The notes under the pieces are model-generated. The model was given only the letters and a program-made list of their open reading frames with translations, ran no database searches and was not told the origin of the DNA. A stretch of 64,000 bases of DNA. Source: Bacteroidota bacterium (GTDB taxonomy: Bacteria; Bacteroidota; Bacteroidia; Chitinophagales; Chitinophagaceae). The translations under genes were made by a program, and so were the position numbers. The stretch is taken from NCBI GenBank assembly GCA_020161435.1, contig JAIUNV010000002.1, positions 372,001 through 436,000 of the forward strand. Direction: 5' to 3'. This document shows positions 1 to 9,600 of the stretch, piece after piece; the stretch's first letter is position 1, and each line of letters starts with the position of its first letter.

Positions 1-995
1 ACTTCTGTTGTAGCGTTGCCAAACAAAATTTCAGAAGCCTGTACTGCAAAGTCATACTCCTGGCGGCCATGCACCAACACGGTAATTTCTTCTGCCAGCT
101 TTTTTTGCAGCAGGCGCTGGTGCGGTGCTTCGGTATGTGCTGCAGTCAGGCTTTCAATCTCTTCCTTGGGTAAAAAGGTAAAAATTTTAATCCAGCGAAC
201 GGCGTCTTCATCGCTGGCGTTGAGCCAAAACTGATAAAACTGATACGGACTGGTACGGCCGGCATCCAGCCACACGTTGCCTTTTTCCGTTTTACCAAAC
301 TTGCCGCCGTCGGCCTTGGTAATGAGGGGGCAGGTAAAGGCAAAAGCTTCGCCTTCGCCATTGGTCATGCGGCGAATGAGCTCCGTACCGGTGGTGATAT
401 TGCCCCACTGATCGCTGCCGCCAAACTGTAGTTTGCAGCCTTCATTTTTGTACAAATGGTAAAAATCGTAGCCCTGCATCAGTTGGTAAGCAAACTCGGT
501 GTAGCTGATGCCGGTTTCACCTTCGATGCGTTTACGAACACTGTCTTTAGCCATCATGTAGTTTACCGTCAGGTATTTGCCTACATCTCTCAAAAAACCA
601 ATAAAGCTGATGTCTTTAAACCAATCGTAGTTATTTACTAGCTTGGCAGCGTTTGCCTGTGTAGCATCGAAGTGTAAAAAACGGCTGAGTTGTGCTTTGA
701 TGCCCGCTATGTTTCGCTGCAATGTTGCTTCGTCCAGCAGGTTACGTTCATCACTTTTACCCGATGGATCGCCCACCATACCGGTAGCACCGCCAATGAG
801 TGCCACGGGTGTATGGCCGGCCCTTTGCATGTGCATGAGCAATAAAATGGGTACCAGGCTTCCTATGTGCAGGCTTTCGGCTGTGGGGTCGAATCCTACA
901 TACCCCGTGGTGGGTTCTTTCAGCAGTTGTGCTTCGGTACCAGGGGTAATATCGGCCAGCATGCCTCTCCAGCGCAGTTCTTCTATCAAATTCAT
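1..995 (-). CDS. tyrS: Tyrosyl-tRNA synthetase, 3'-truncated by the window edge
   Basis: Charges tRNA-Tyr with tyrosine in the cytoplasm (class Ic aminoacyl-tRNA synthetase). The minus-strand reading frame opens with ATG at 993-995 and stays open to base 1, giving about 331 residues of a family that usually has about 420-430. Visible family marks: the N-terminal class I signature in the form HIGSL about 40 residues in, the [14 protein letters not shown] block, the tyrosine/tRNA block [11 protein letters not shown], and the KMSKS-loop equivalent KFGKT. The C-terminal S4-like RNA-binding domain lies outside the window. A -7-like box TATTTTTG (1024-1031, minus strand) sits 29 bases upstream of the start. 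It is divergent from the T9SS locus. Identification is firm; only the end is unseen. Confidence 0.96.
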   Translation of the reverse strand, partial: MNLIEELRWRGMLADITPGTEAQLLKEPTTGYVGFDPTAESLHIGSLVPILLLMHMQRAGHTPVALIGGATGMVGDPSGKSDERNLLDEATLQRNIAGIKAQLSRFLHFDATQANAAKLVNNYDWFKDISFIGFLRDVGKYLTVNYMMAKDSVRKRIEGETGISYTEFAYQLMQGYDFYHLYKNEGCKLQFGGSDQWGNITTGTELIRRMTNGEGEAFAFTCPLITKADGGKFGKTEKGNVWLDAGRTSPYQFYQFWLNASDEDAVRWIKIFTFLPKEEIESLTAAHTEAPHQRLLQKKLAEEITVLVHGRQEYDFAVQASEILFGNATTE

Positions 996-1023
996 GAGCT
1001 AAATCTCTTTTTTAAATGGTAGG

Positions 1024-1031
1024 CAAAAATA
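1024..1031 (-). promoter_or_regulatory. Candidate -7 box of tyrS
   Basis: On the minus strand the bases read TATTTTTG, matching the Bacteroidota -7 consensus TAnnTTTG, 29 bases before the tyrS ATG. No convincing -33 element was assigned. Inferred from consensus only. Confidence 0.4.
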
Positions 1032-1160
1032 GCCGATGCATGGCATTGGCACTAAGAAATTGATTATTAAGGAAAAACAATGTTCAACGGTTAATTCGAT
1101 CCACACATATTACAGTTACTCGTAAAGCCACCGTATCTTTATAATCTGTTCTCAATTCTC

Positions 1161-4100
1161 ATGAGGAAATTTTACTGCATACTAACCCTCTGGTGCTTAG
1201 TCACCACGGTGAATGGTCAGTCTTTTCGGAACGAATGGATAGACTATAATAAAACTTATTTCAAATTTCCGGTGGCTGAAACCCGGTTGTACCGCATACC
1301 ACAGGCTGCTTTGGCTGCTTCAGGTTTGGGAAGTGTACCAGCACAGGATTTTCAGCTGTGGCGAAATGGAGAGGAAGTGCCATTGTACACCACACAGGCT
1401 TCGGGCCCGCTTGCCGCCGATGGCTACATCGAGTTTTATGGCAAAATGAACGACGGCTACCCCGACACTGAGCTTTTTGCCAGCCCTGCTGATCAGGTTG
1501 ATCTTGACCGGAGTTACTTTTCTGATACAGCTTGGCTTTACCTTACTGTAAATGCGGGTAAACCGAACTTGCGCCTATTAGCTGCCCCCAACAATGTTGT
1601 TGGTACAAATCTGCCTGTTGAAGCTTTTTTTATACATCAGCAAAAGTTTCATTCAGATTATCAATGGAACCATGGCGCTGCTTCCGTTGTTGCAGGTCAA
1701 GCAGTCAGAGGATCGTTATTAAACGGAGGTGAAGGCTGGGCTTCTCCATCGTTTAACAATTACTATGTACAAAATTTTACTGTTGCAATACCTCAACTTC
1801 AAACTTCATTACCCGGAAATACAATTGAATTTTCCTACTCAATGTCGGGTAATTACCACAAAGACAGAAAGGCCTATGTACTATTGAATGATTCGCTGGT
1901 AGCCCGACCATTTCTTAGTGGTTACCAAATGATTTGGGACACTGTTAAAGGTATTTCTTCATCGGTTATCAGAAACAATGCGCTGGCATTTACAATGGCA
2001 AGCGATAATGGAGATTTTTGGGATAACTGCATCCTTAACATGGCAGTTGTAAAATATCCAAGAAAGTTCACTTTCGAGAATGATTTCATCTTTCAATTTG
2101 AATTACCGGCTAATATTGCTGGCAATCACCTCAGAATGAAGGGTTTCCGGTCGAATGGTAACAACGTAGTATTATATGATTTAAAAAATCTAAAAAGATA
2201 CCAGTCTATTCAACAATCCGATAGTAGCTTGTTTCTACTGCAGCCTTCCGCAACTACACGACAGTTGGTAATAGCCGCACAGGGAAACGATATCCGGCTG
2301 GTAAATAATCTCGCAAGAAAGACTTTTACTAATCTTACGCTTAGCCAGCATCAGGGATCATTCGTGATTATTTCCAGTGATTTATTTTTATCAACGCCCG
2401 GCAATGCAGTTGAAAAATATGCTCAATACAGAAGTTCGCCAGAAGGAGGCAACTTTAAAGTAAAAATTTGGAACATAGAAGAATTAGCAGAACAATTTGC
2501 GTTTGGACAACCCCGTAGCCCTCTGGCTATCAGAAATTTTGTTAGGTATTCATATTACAAACAGCAGGAAGCTGCCAAATTTATTTTCCTGATCGGAAGA
2601 TCTACATCCTATGCCGGATTACGCGTTACTGGCAATTTACCTCAAAACAGAATCATTGGCTCACTTCCAACTTTTGGCTCCCCCTCATCAGATAACCTTT
2701 TGGCCGCCGACTATTCAAACAACCCGATTCCGCTTGTACCAATTGGTCGCTTGAGTGCCATTAACAATGACGAGGTTGGAAATTATTTGGAAAAAGTAAA
2801 ACAATACGAAAGCCTTATTGCCTCTAAAACTGCTACAGCTGCAGACAAGGACTGGAAAAAGGAAGCTATTCATCTGATAGGTGGCGATGAAGTTTTTCTG
2901 GCCAACATTATCAATAATTTCTTTAACCGTTACAGGCTCAGTATAGTAGATACAGCAATAGGAGGTTCAGTTAAAACATATAAGAGAATAAATAATCCTG
3001 CATTTGCCACTGATATGGCTGAAATAAAAAGCAGCTTAGATAAAGGCGTTGGGTTAATTACCTATTTCGGCCACTCATCAGCCAGTGGTATAGATTTCAA
3101 CTTAAGTAATCCTCAGGAGTATAGCAACACAGCTGGTAAATACCCAATTTTTATTGCCAATGGATGCAGAGCAGGAAATATTTTCGATTTCAATTTTGAT
3201 CGCCAATTCTCAACCAAATTGAGTATTTCCGAGAACTTCATTTTCGCTAAAAATAAAGGTGCTATCTCGTTCATTTCCAATTCAGATCTTGGGGTAATTA
3301 ACTACATGCACCTTTTTACCAATGAGTTTTACAAGCATTTTGGCAGGCTCAGTTATGGTAAATCTATTGGTGAAATTCAACAGGAAGCCATTAAAAGCAC
3401 CTGGGCAGTAACAGGGCCAAATGATCCGCTCAACAGATACAATCTGGAGCAGGTTATCCTCCACAGCGACCCTGCTGTTGTTCCCTACCCCTTTCCTACA
3501 CCTGACTATACTACCAGCGAAGACATGGTAAGCTTTTTACCTGTTTCGCCCGATGTAAGCAACGACTCAATTTGGGTAAAAGTGAAGTTTGCCAACATTG
3601 CCCGTGCTGTAAAAGAAACAGTTGATGTTGCCATTTACCACGAAGCCAATGACGGCAAACGGACACTGCTCCTGCGCACCAGTTTCTCGAACCTTTTAAA
3701 AATGGACAGCATACAAGTGAAGCTGGGGTTAAAAGGTATGTTTTCGGCTGGTACCAACTATGTGGTAGCCACCATTGACCCCGACGGAAGTATTGCTGAA
3801 TTTTCGGAGCAAAATAATACTGCCCGAAAGGCATTTGACTTGAACAGCAACGTGCTCATTCCTACTTACCCATACCATCTTTCTATTGTACAGGAGCCTG
3901 TGGTGAAACTCAGTGGCTCTACCGCAAACCCGGCCGCCAAACTGGCTACTTATCGCATACAGGTAGATACTTCAGCATACTTCAACTCTCCTTCTTTGGT
4001 AAGTAAAGACACCAGCTGTGTTGGTGGTTCTATCAGCTTTACACCTGCCGTTAGTTGGAAGGCAAATACAGTGTATTACTGGCGCTTGTCACCCGTAAGT

Positions 4101-6572
4101 ATGGGCGTAGCTACCGATTGGAAGCAAGCTTCATTTCTGTATCAGCCTGCATTGGGCACCGGCTCCAATCAATCGCATTTTTTCCAGCACCAACAGTCGG
4201 CATTTACCAAACTTAAAATAGAAGAACCCACCCGTCAGTTGCAGTTTGTAGATGTGCCGCAAAACCTTTACGCAGAGCATGGCGTGTATCCAACAAGTGC
4301 TACAGAAGAAACGCATTTCAGCATTGTGGTAAATGGCCTTCGCAGTATTCGAAGTGCCTGTATTGGCAGCTCCATTATATTTAACGTGTTTGACGGACAG
4401 ACATTTAAACCCTGGGATAACAGCACCGGAGGAAAATATGGCAGCGGCTATTACTGCGGTCCTGGCAGGGAATACAACTTCGAATTTTACTATTACAGCC
4501 ATACCAACCGCAAGCTCATTATGGACTTTTTGAACCAGATTCCGAAAGGCCATTATGTAGCAGCCCGTTTGGTACTCGACCCGCCACACGACAGCAGCTT
4601 TGCACAATACTGGCAGCGAGATACCGTAATATATGGTAAAGGAAATTCCCTTTATCATGCGTTGGTAAATCAAGGGTTTCAAAATCTTGATTCGCTGAAT
4701 AAACCCCGCACTTTCGCCTTCTTTTTTAAGAAAGATGACACCGTTAGTTTCAAACCCATCACTGTATTTAGCGAGGGTTTGTACGACCGTATTCAAACAT
4801 CACAAAACCTCTTCACCAGCGATACCAGCGGTTACATTACTTCGCCCGATTTTGGACCGGCAAGTGCATGGCGTACCCTCACCTGGGCCAGCCAAAAAGA
4901 CCTTGACCCGAACAGCAAAGGCACATCATACCTGCAACTGTATGCCAAAAACAATGCGGGCAATTACACCCTCATTCGTACCATGCCTGCTACCGAAACC
5001 AATGTAGATATCAGCGGGTTGAGCCCCGCCATTTACCCATACGTGCAATTGCGTATGTACAGCAGCGATACAGCCAAAGCAAAATCGGTACAGCTGAACC
5101 ACTGGCGGGTAGCCTATGAGCCCGTGCCCGATGGAGCTCTCAGTGCCGCCGACTACTGGCGTTGGACTGCTGATACATTGATAGCCCTGAAAGATTCTTT
5201 GAAAATGGGCATTGCATTCAAAAACATTAGTAAGCAGCAACTGGGTGCTACCAGCTACAAGCTTACCATGGGCAATGCCAATGGACAGGAAATAACCCTC
5301 AAATCAGGCACTTTGAAAAGCATGGCTGCCGGCGATACAGCCCGTATTTATTTTGCTGGCAAAGCCGATACACTGTTTGGCCGGTACTACCTGCGCCTTG
5401 TGGTAAATGAACAACGCAACCCCGTAGAACAGGCATATTTCAACAATCTGGCCTACCTGCCATTTGTAGTAGATACATTGAAAGATGCCGTACAACTTGT
5501 CAACTTCAAAGCTGCCCCTTCACTAAATCAGGTAGCAGCCAGCTGGCAAGTGGCGTATGAATTAAAAGTGAAGCAATACGATGTACTGTTTGGAACCGAT
5601 AGCAGCAACATGCAAGTGGTACTAACACAACTGCCGGTAAATAATGCGCAGCCATCGCAGCTATACCTGCTGGCACACGGCAACCCGGTGATTGGAAATA
5701 ACTATTATCGTCTCCGCATCACAGATATCTACGGAAATGTAATTACAACGCCTGCCATTGAAATAAAGGTTCGGTTGATGGATTACAGCATGACCCCATC
5801 GGGCAATGCACTTTTACACAACTGGTCGTTTGAGCACGAAATGAAACTCAACAGCTACCGCATTGAGCATTCATTAAATGCTACAGGCACCTGGGCTACC
5901 GTGGGCACCCGCTCAGCCTCCAATACAGGAGCTCCATTATCAAGTTATACATACACCCACCTGCGGCCGTCATTGGGCACCAATAAATACCGACTTGCTT
6001 ATAGCGATGTGTATGGCAATAACTACCTGAGTACAGAAAAAACGATTGACATCCAGTTGGTGAATTTTTCTGCCAACGCCACCAATAAAACTGTTGATCT
6101 GGCCTGGAACTTCAGCAATGAAATCAACATAGCAGATTATGTGATTGAATCTGGACAGGATTCTACCAAGCTTTCTGCTATTGCCACGCAACTGCCTACG
6201 GGCAATGGCGCCGGCTTGTTTGCTTATACATATCAGCACACTACGGCTCCGTTGGGATACAATTTTTACCGCCTTCGGGTAAAAGATGGCAACGGTAATA
6301 TTGTATACTCTCCTACTTACAAGGTATTTGTAGGCGATGCAGCTACAGTTATTGTGTACCCTAATCCGTTTACCAATGAAATACGTATTGTAACAGGCGA
6401 CCTTACCAACAGCTGGCAGGTAGAACTGATAGATGCGCTGGGGCGTGTGCTGGTAAGCAAAACGGCTATAGGCTCACTCAACATACCAGCGGGCACATTG
6501 CCACCAGGTATGTACTTCATTCGTTATAAAAAAGGCGATCAACAATTCACCCAGAAAATGCAGAAACAATAA
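1161..6572 (+). CDS. C25-family (PorU2-like) surface protein with type A T9SS sorting domain
   Basis: First of three paralogous giant proteins (1803 aa). An N-terminal signal peptide ends near VNGQS. The shared opening motif is FRNEWIDYNKTYFKF. The central domain resembles peptidase C25 (gingipain/PorU): His638 in YFGHSSA and Cys669 in ANGCRAG occupy the catalytic positions. Further on come CARDB/Ig-like segments and three repeated fibronectin-like modules (about 1440-1720). The C-terminus is a type A sorting domain: it begins VYPNPF, contains DALGRV and ends near PPGMYFIRY. That tail implies export by T9SS and cell-surface attachment, so this copy may be a cargo rather than the resident sortase. 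A TATCTTTA box at 1134-1141 precedes the ATG by 20 bases. The next gene starts 33 bases after the stop. Protease or transpeptidase activity is inferred. Confidence 0.82.
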   Translation: MRKFYCILTLWCLVTTVNGQSFRNEWIDYNKTYFKFPVAETRLYRIPQAALAASGLGSVPAQDFQLWRNGEEVPLYTTQASGPLAADGYIEFYGKMNDGYPDTELFASPADQVDLDRSYFSDTAWLYLTVNAGKPNLRLLAAPNNVVGTNLPVEAFFIHQQKFHSDYQWNHGAASVVAGQAVRGSLLNGGEGWASPSFNNYYVQNFTVAIPQLQTSLPGNTIEFSYSMSGNYHKDRKAYVLLNDSLVARPFLSGYQMIWDTVKGISSSVIRNNALAFTMASDNGDFWDNCILNMAVVKYPRKFTFENDFIFQFELPANIAGNHLRMKGFRSNGNNVVLYDLKNLKRYQSIQQSDSSLFLLQPSATTRQLVIAAQGNDIRLVNNLARKTFTNLTLSQHQGSFVIISSDLFLSTPGNAVEKYAQYRSSPEGGNFKVKIWNIEELAEQFAFGQPRSPLAIRNFVRYSYYKQQEAAKFIFLIGRSTSYAGLRVTGNLPQNRIIGSLPTFGSPSSDNLLAADYSNNPIPLVPIGRLSAINNDEVGNYLEKVKQYESLIASKTATAADKDWKKEAIHLIGGDEVFLANIINNFFNRYRLSIVDTAIGGSVKTYKRINNPAFATDMAEIKSSLDKGVGLITYFGHSSASGIDFNLSNPQEYSNTAGKYPIFIANGCRAGNIFDFNFDRQFSTKLSISENFIFAKNKGAISFISNSDLGVINYMHLFTNEFYKHFGRLSYGKSIGEIQQEAIKSTWAVTGPNDPLNRYNLEQVILHSDPAVVPYPFPTPDYTTSEDMVSFLPVSPDVSNDSIWVKVKFANIARAVKETVDVAIYHEANDGKRTLLLRTSFSNLLKMDSIQVKLGLKGMFSAGTNYVVATIDPDGSIAEFSEQNNTARKAFDLNSNVLIPTYPYHLSIVQEPVVKLSGSTANPAAKLATYRIQVDTSAYFNSPSLVSKDTSCVGGSISFTPAVSWKANTVYYWRLSPVSMGVATDWKQASFLYQPALGTGSNQSHFFQHQQSAFTKLKIEEPTRQLQFVDVPQNLYAEHGVYPTSATEETHFSIVVNGLRSIRSACIGSSIIFNVFDGQTFKPWDNSTGGKYGSGYYCGPGREYNFEFYYYSHTNRKLIMDFLNQIPKGHYVAARLVLDPPHDSSFAQYWQRDTVIYGKGNSLYHALVNQGFQNLDSLNKPRTFAFFFKKDDTVSFKPITVFSEGLYDRIQTSQNLFTSDTSGYITSPDFGPASAWRTLTWASQKDLDPNSKGTSYLQLYAKNNAGNYTLIRTMPATETNVDISGLSPAIYPYVQLRMYSSDTAKAKSVQLNHWRVAYEPVPDGALSAADYWRWTADTLIALKDSLKMGIAFKNISKQQLGATSYKLTMGNANGQEITLKSGTLKSMAAGDTARIYFAGKADTLFGRYYLRLVVNEQRNPVEQAYFNNLAYLPFVVDTLKDAVQLVNFKAAPSLNQVAASWQVAYELKVKQYDVLFGTDSSNMQVVLTQLPVNNAQPSQLYLLAHGNPVIGNNYYRLRITDIYGNVITTPAIEIKVRLMDYSMTPSGNALLHNWSFEHEMKLNSYRIEHSLNATGTWATVGTRSASNTGAPLSSYTYTHLRPSLGTNKYRLAYSDVYGNNYLSTEKTIDIQLVNFSANATNKTVDLAWNFSNEINIADYVIESGQDSTKLSAIATQLPTGNGAGLFAYTYQHTTAPLGYNFYRLRVKDGNGNIVYSPTYKVFVGDAATVIVYPNPFTNEIRIVTGDLTNSWQVELIDALGRVLVSKTAIGSLNIPAGTLPPGMYFIRYKKGDQQFTQKMQKQ

Positions 6573-6605
6573 CCCACATTTGCAGTTATTATTACCTTAA
6601 ATTCT

Positions 6606-9600
6606 ATGCGGAGCAGTGATATGAGAAAGACAGGTCACCGGACCTGCGCAAGGCATCAATACATAGGCAAAAATATCTTCCACAATATCACCAGCCTGTT
6701 TGGGCTGGTGCTGTTGTTATGGATAATGAGCAATACCGCCAGTGCTCAATCTTTCAGAAACGAATGGATTAACTACAACAAAACCTACTACCGTTTTGCA
6801 GTAACGCCTACCAATACTGTTACTGGTGTTGCCAACAACCATACTCAGAAAGCCGACTACAATTTACTCCACCGCATTCCGTATGCAACACTCTTAGCCA
6901 GTGGATTGGCTAGCAGTCCGGTGGAGCATTTTCAACTCATTCGCAACGGCGTTGAAGTTCCCATGTATACTTATCCGGCTTCTGGCATTATGAGTAACGA
7001 TGGCTACCTTGAATTTTGGGGAAAAGCCAACGATGGACAAACCGACAAAGATTTGTTTCGGAATACGGCTAACCAGCTCAACGACAGATGGAGCATGTTT
7101 AGCGATACAGCCTATTATTACCTTACAGTAAATTCAGAGACCGTTAATCAACGTATCATTTCTGTAGCACACAATCCGCTGGCATCTTCACTCACTCCCG
7201 ACTCATTTTTCATGCACAGCATTTTGGTGAATCCGCGGTCGTCCCGCAACCTAGGGTTTGCCATTAATATTCAGGGGAAAGATGTACGTTCTTCCTCATT
7301 TGAAGCCGGTGAAGGATGGGCTGATGTACGCTTTGGTTCGGCACCTTTCAACCTTGGCTTGGGTAAACTTTTTGCCTTTAAAAATACCACTGAAAAAATA
7401 TCGGCCAGTTACTGGGCTCAGGGCTTGAGTAATGTAAACAAGACCTACGAAATGCGCCTGAATGATTCTATTTTAGGCACCAGAGGATTCAGGAGATACA
7501 ACCCCGATTCAGCCTTTTACAGCAATATTCCGCTCAGCCGTATCAATGCCAACGATTCTACTAACATCACTATACGGTTAAATGCATTGGATGGCGGTTA
7601 CCGTCATGCCATTAGTAAAGTTCGTTTTACGTATCCCCGAAAATTTGAGTTCGATAAAACGACTGCTGCATTTGTGTTTTCATTACCGGCAAGTGCTGGC
7701 AACAAACTGTTGAAATGGGTAAATTTTGATACCAGCAACACAGAAAAAATATTGATTGATGAAACCAATAAGCAGCGGTATGTAGGTGTAAGAGTGGCCG
7801 ATACTTTATGGTTTGAAATATTGCCTTCTGCCATCGAACGTCAACTTATTTTAACGAGTGTAGATGTAACACCTGCAAAAAACGTTGTACGAGAAATTGC
7901 AACCCTCACCCCACGCAATTTTATCTCTTATGCTAATGTAGCCAACCAGGGCGACTACCTTATTATTAGCAATAGTCGTTTGCATAACTACAACGGAAGT
8001 GACCCGGTAGAGGCATACAGAGCTTACCGGTCAACTCTGGCAGGTGGTGGTTACAATGCCAAAGTGTATGCCATAGAGGACCTTACCGAACAGTTTGGGT
8101 TTAATATTTACAAGCACCCACTGGCAATACGTAATTTTTTACGCTACAGCCGTTACGAATTTGGCATTCAGCCAAAAGCGATATTGCTCATGGGCCGCGG
8201 TTCCACTTACGATTACAGCTACACAGATACCAACATTGCAAGGCTCAATCTCGTTCCTACCTGGGGCCAGCCTGCCTCAGACAATCTGTTGGCTGCACCC
8301 GATAACGAAACCATTACGCCGGCTACACCCATTGGCCGCATTGCAGCTATTACGGGAGAAGAAGTACAAGATTATTTGAATAAAGTAGTTGCTTTTGAAA
8401 CAGCACAGGCCGACGACAATCAATCGCAACTTTGGCAAAAAGAAACGCTGCATCTCATTGGTGGTAACGATCCTTTTATTGTAGACCCTATAAAAGGCTA
8501 CATGCAGAAATACGAGAATCGTATTAAGGACACACTCATTGGTTCGAGGGTTCAAAATTTCATTCGTCTGAACGACCCAAACACTTCTGCCAACAATGTA
8601 GCTATACAGCAAAGTGTACAAGCTGGTACAGGTATCATTTCTTATTTTGGTCACTCATCGGCTACCAGTTTCGATTTTAACCTCAACGACCCCACCACGT
8701 TGAATTACACCCCGGGCCGCCTGCCGGTATTTTTGGCAAATGGTTGTAAAGCATCAGAATTTTTTGACCTCAATCCACGCCGATACAATCAGTCGCAACT
8801 CACCCTTAGCGAACGATTTGTAATCACAAAAGAAAAAGGCTCCATTGCATTTATCTCCAGCACCCACTATGGCATTTTGCAGTACCTCGATGTATTTACT
8901 GAAAAATGGTATGATGCCTTAGCTACTACTCACTATGGCAAATCAATAGGTGAAATACACAAGCAGGCTATTCAGAAAATGCTGGAAACAACCACGCTTT
9001 CTGACCCTGCTGCAAGATTAACTGCCGAAGAATATCACCTGCATGGCGACCCCGTATTGCGCATTCACACACAGTTGAAACCCGATTATAAAATTGATTC
9101 TAACAGCATCATTATTTCTCCTGCAGTTACAACTGCCAATACCGATTCTGTTTCGCTTCAATTTACAGTAGACAATCAGGGTATGGCTACTACTGATACT
9201 GCTAAGGTGAGTGTGTATCGCCGCTTTGCCGACAATCGTGAAATGAAAGTGGCCGACACATTACTCATTAACCTCAGCAATAGTAAGCAGCTGCAATTTC
9301 GCCTGCCGGTTGGCGGCAAAGGCGAAGCCGGCAACAATGCGTTTGTTATCAGAATTGATGAACCCAATGTTATCGACGAAGCATTGGAAACAAACAACAA
9401 TGCCAGCAAACATTTTATAGTTGCCAATGAAGGCATGCAACCAATTTGGCCACTCAATTACGGTATTGTAAATACATGGCCTACTGCATTGTTTGCTTCT
9501 CCTTTCGATATCACTGCCGACTCTGCAACCTATCGCTTACAAATAGACACAACCACAGCATTCAACTCGCCAATCTTGTATCAATTGGATACGACCAGCC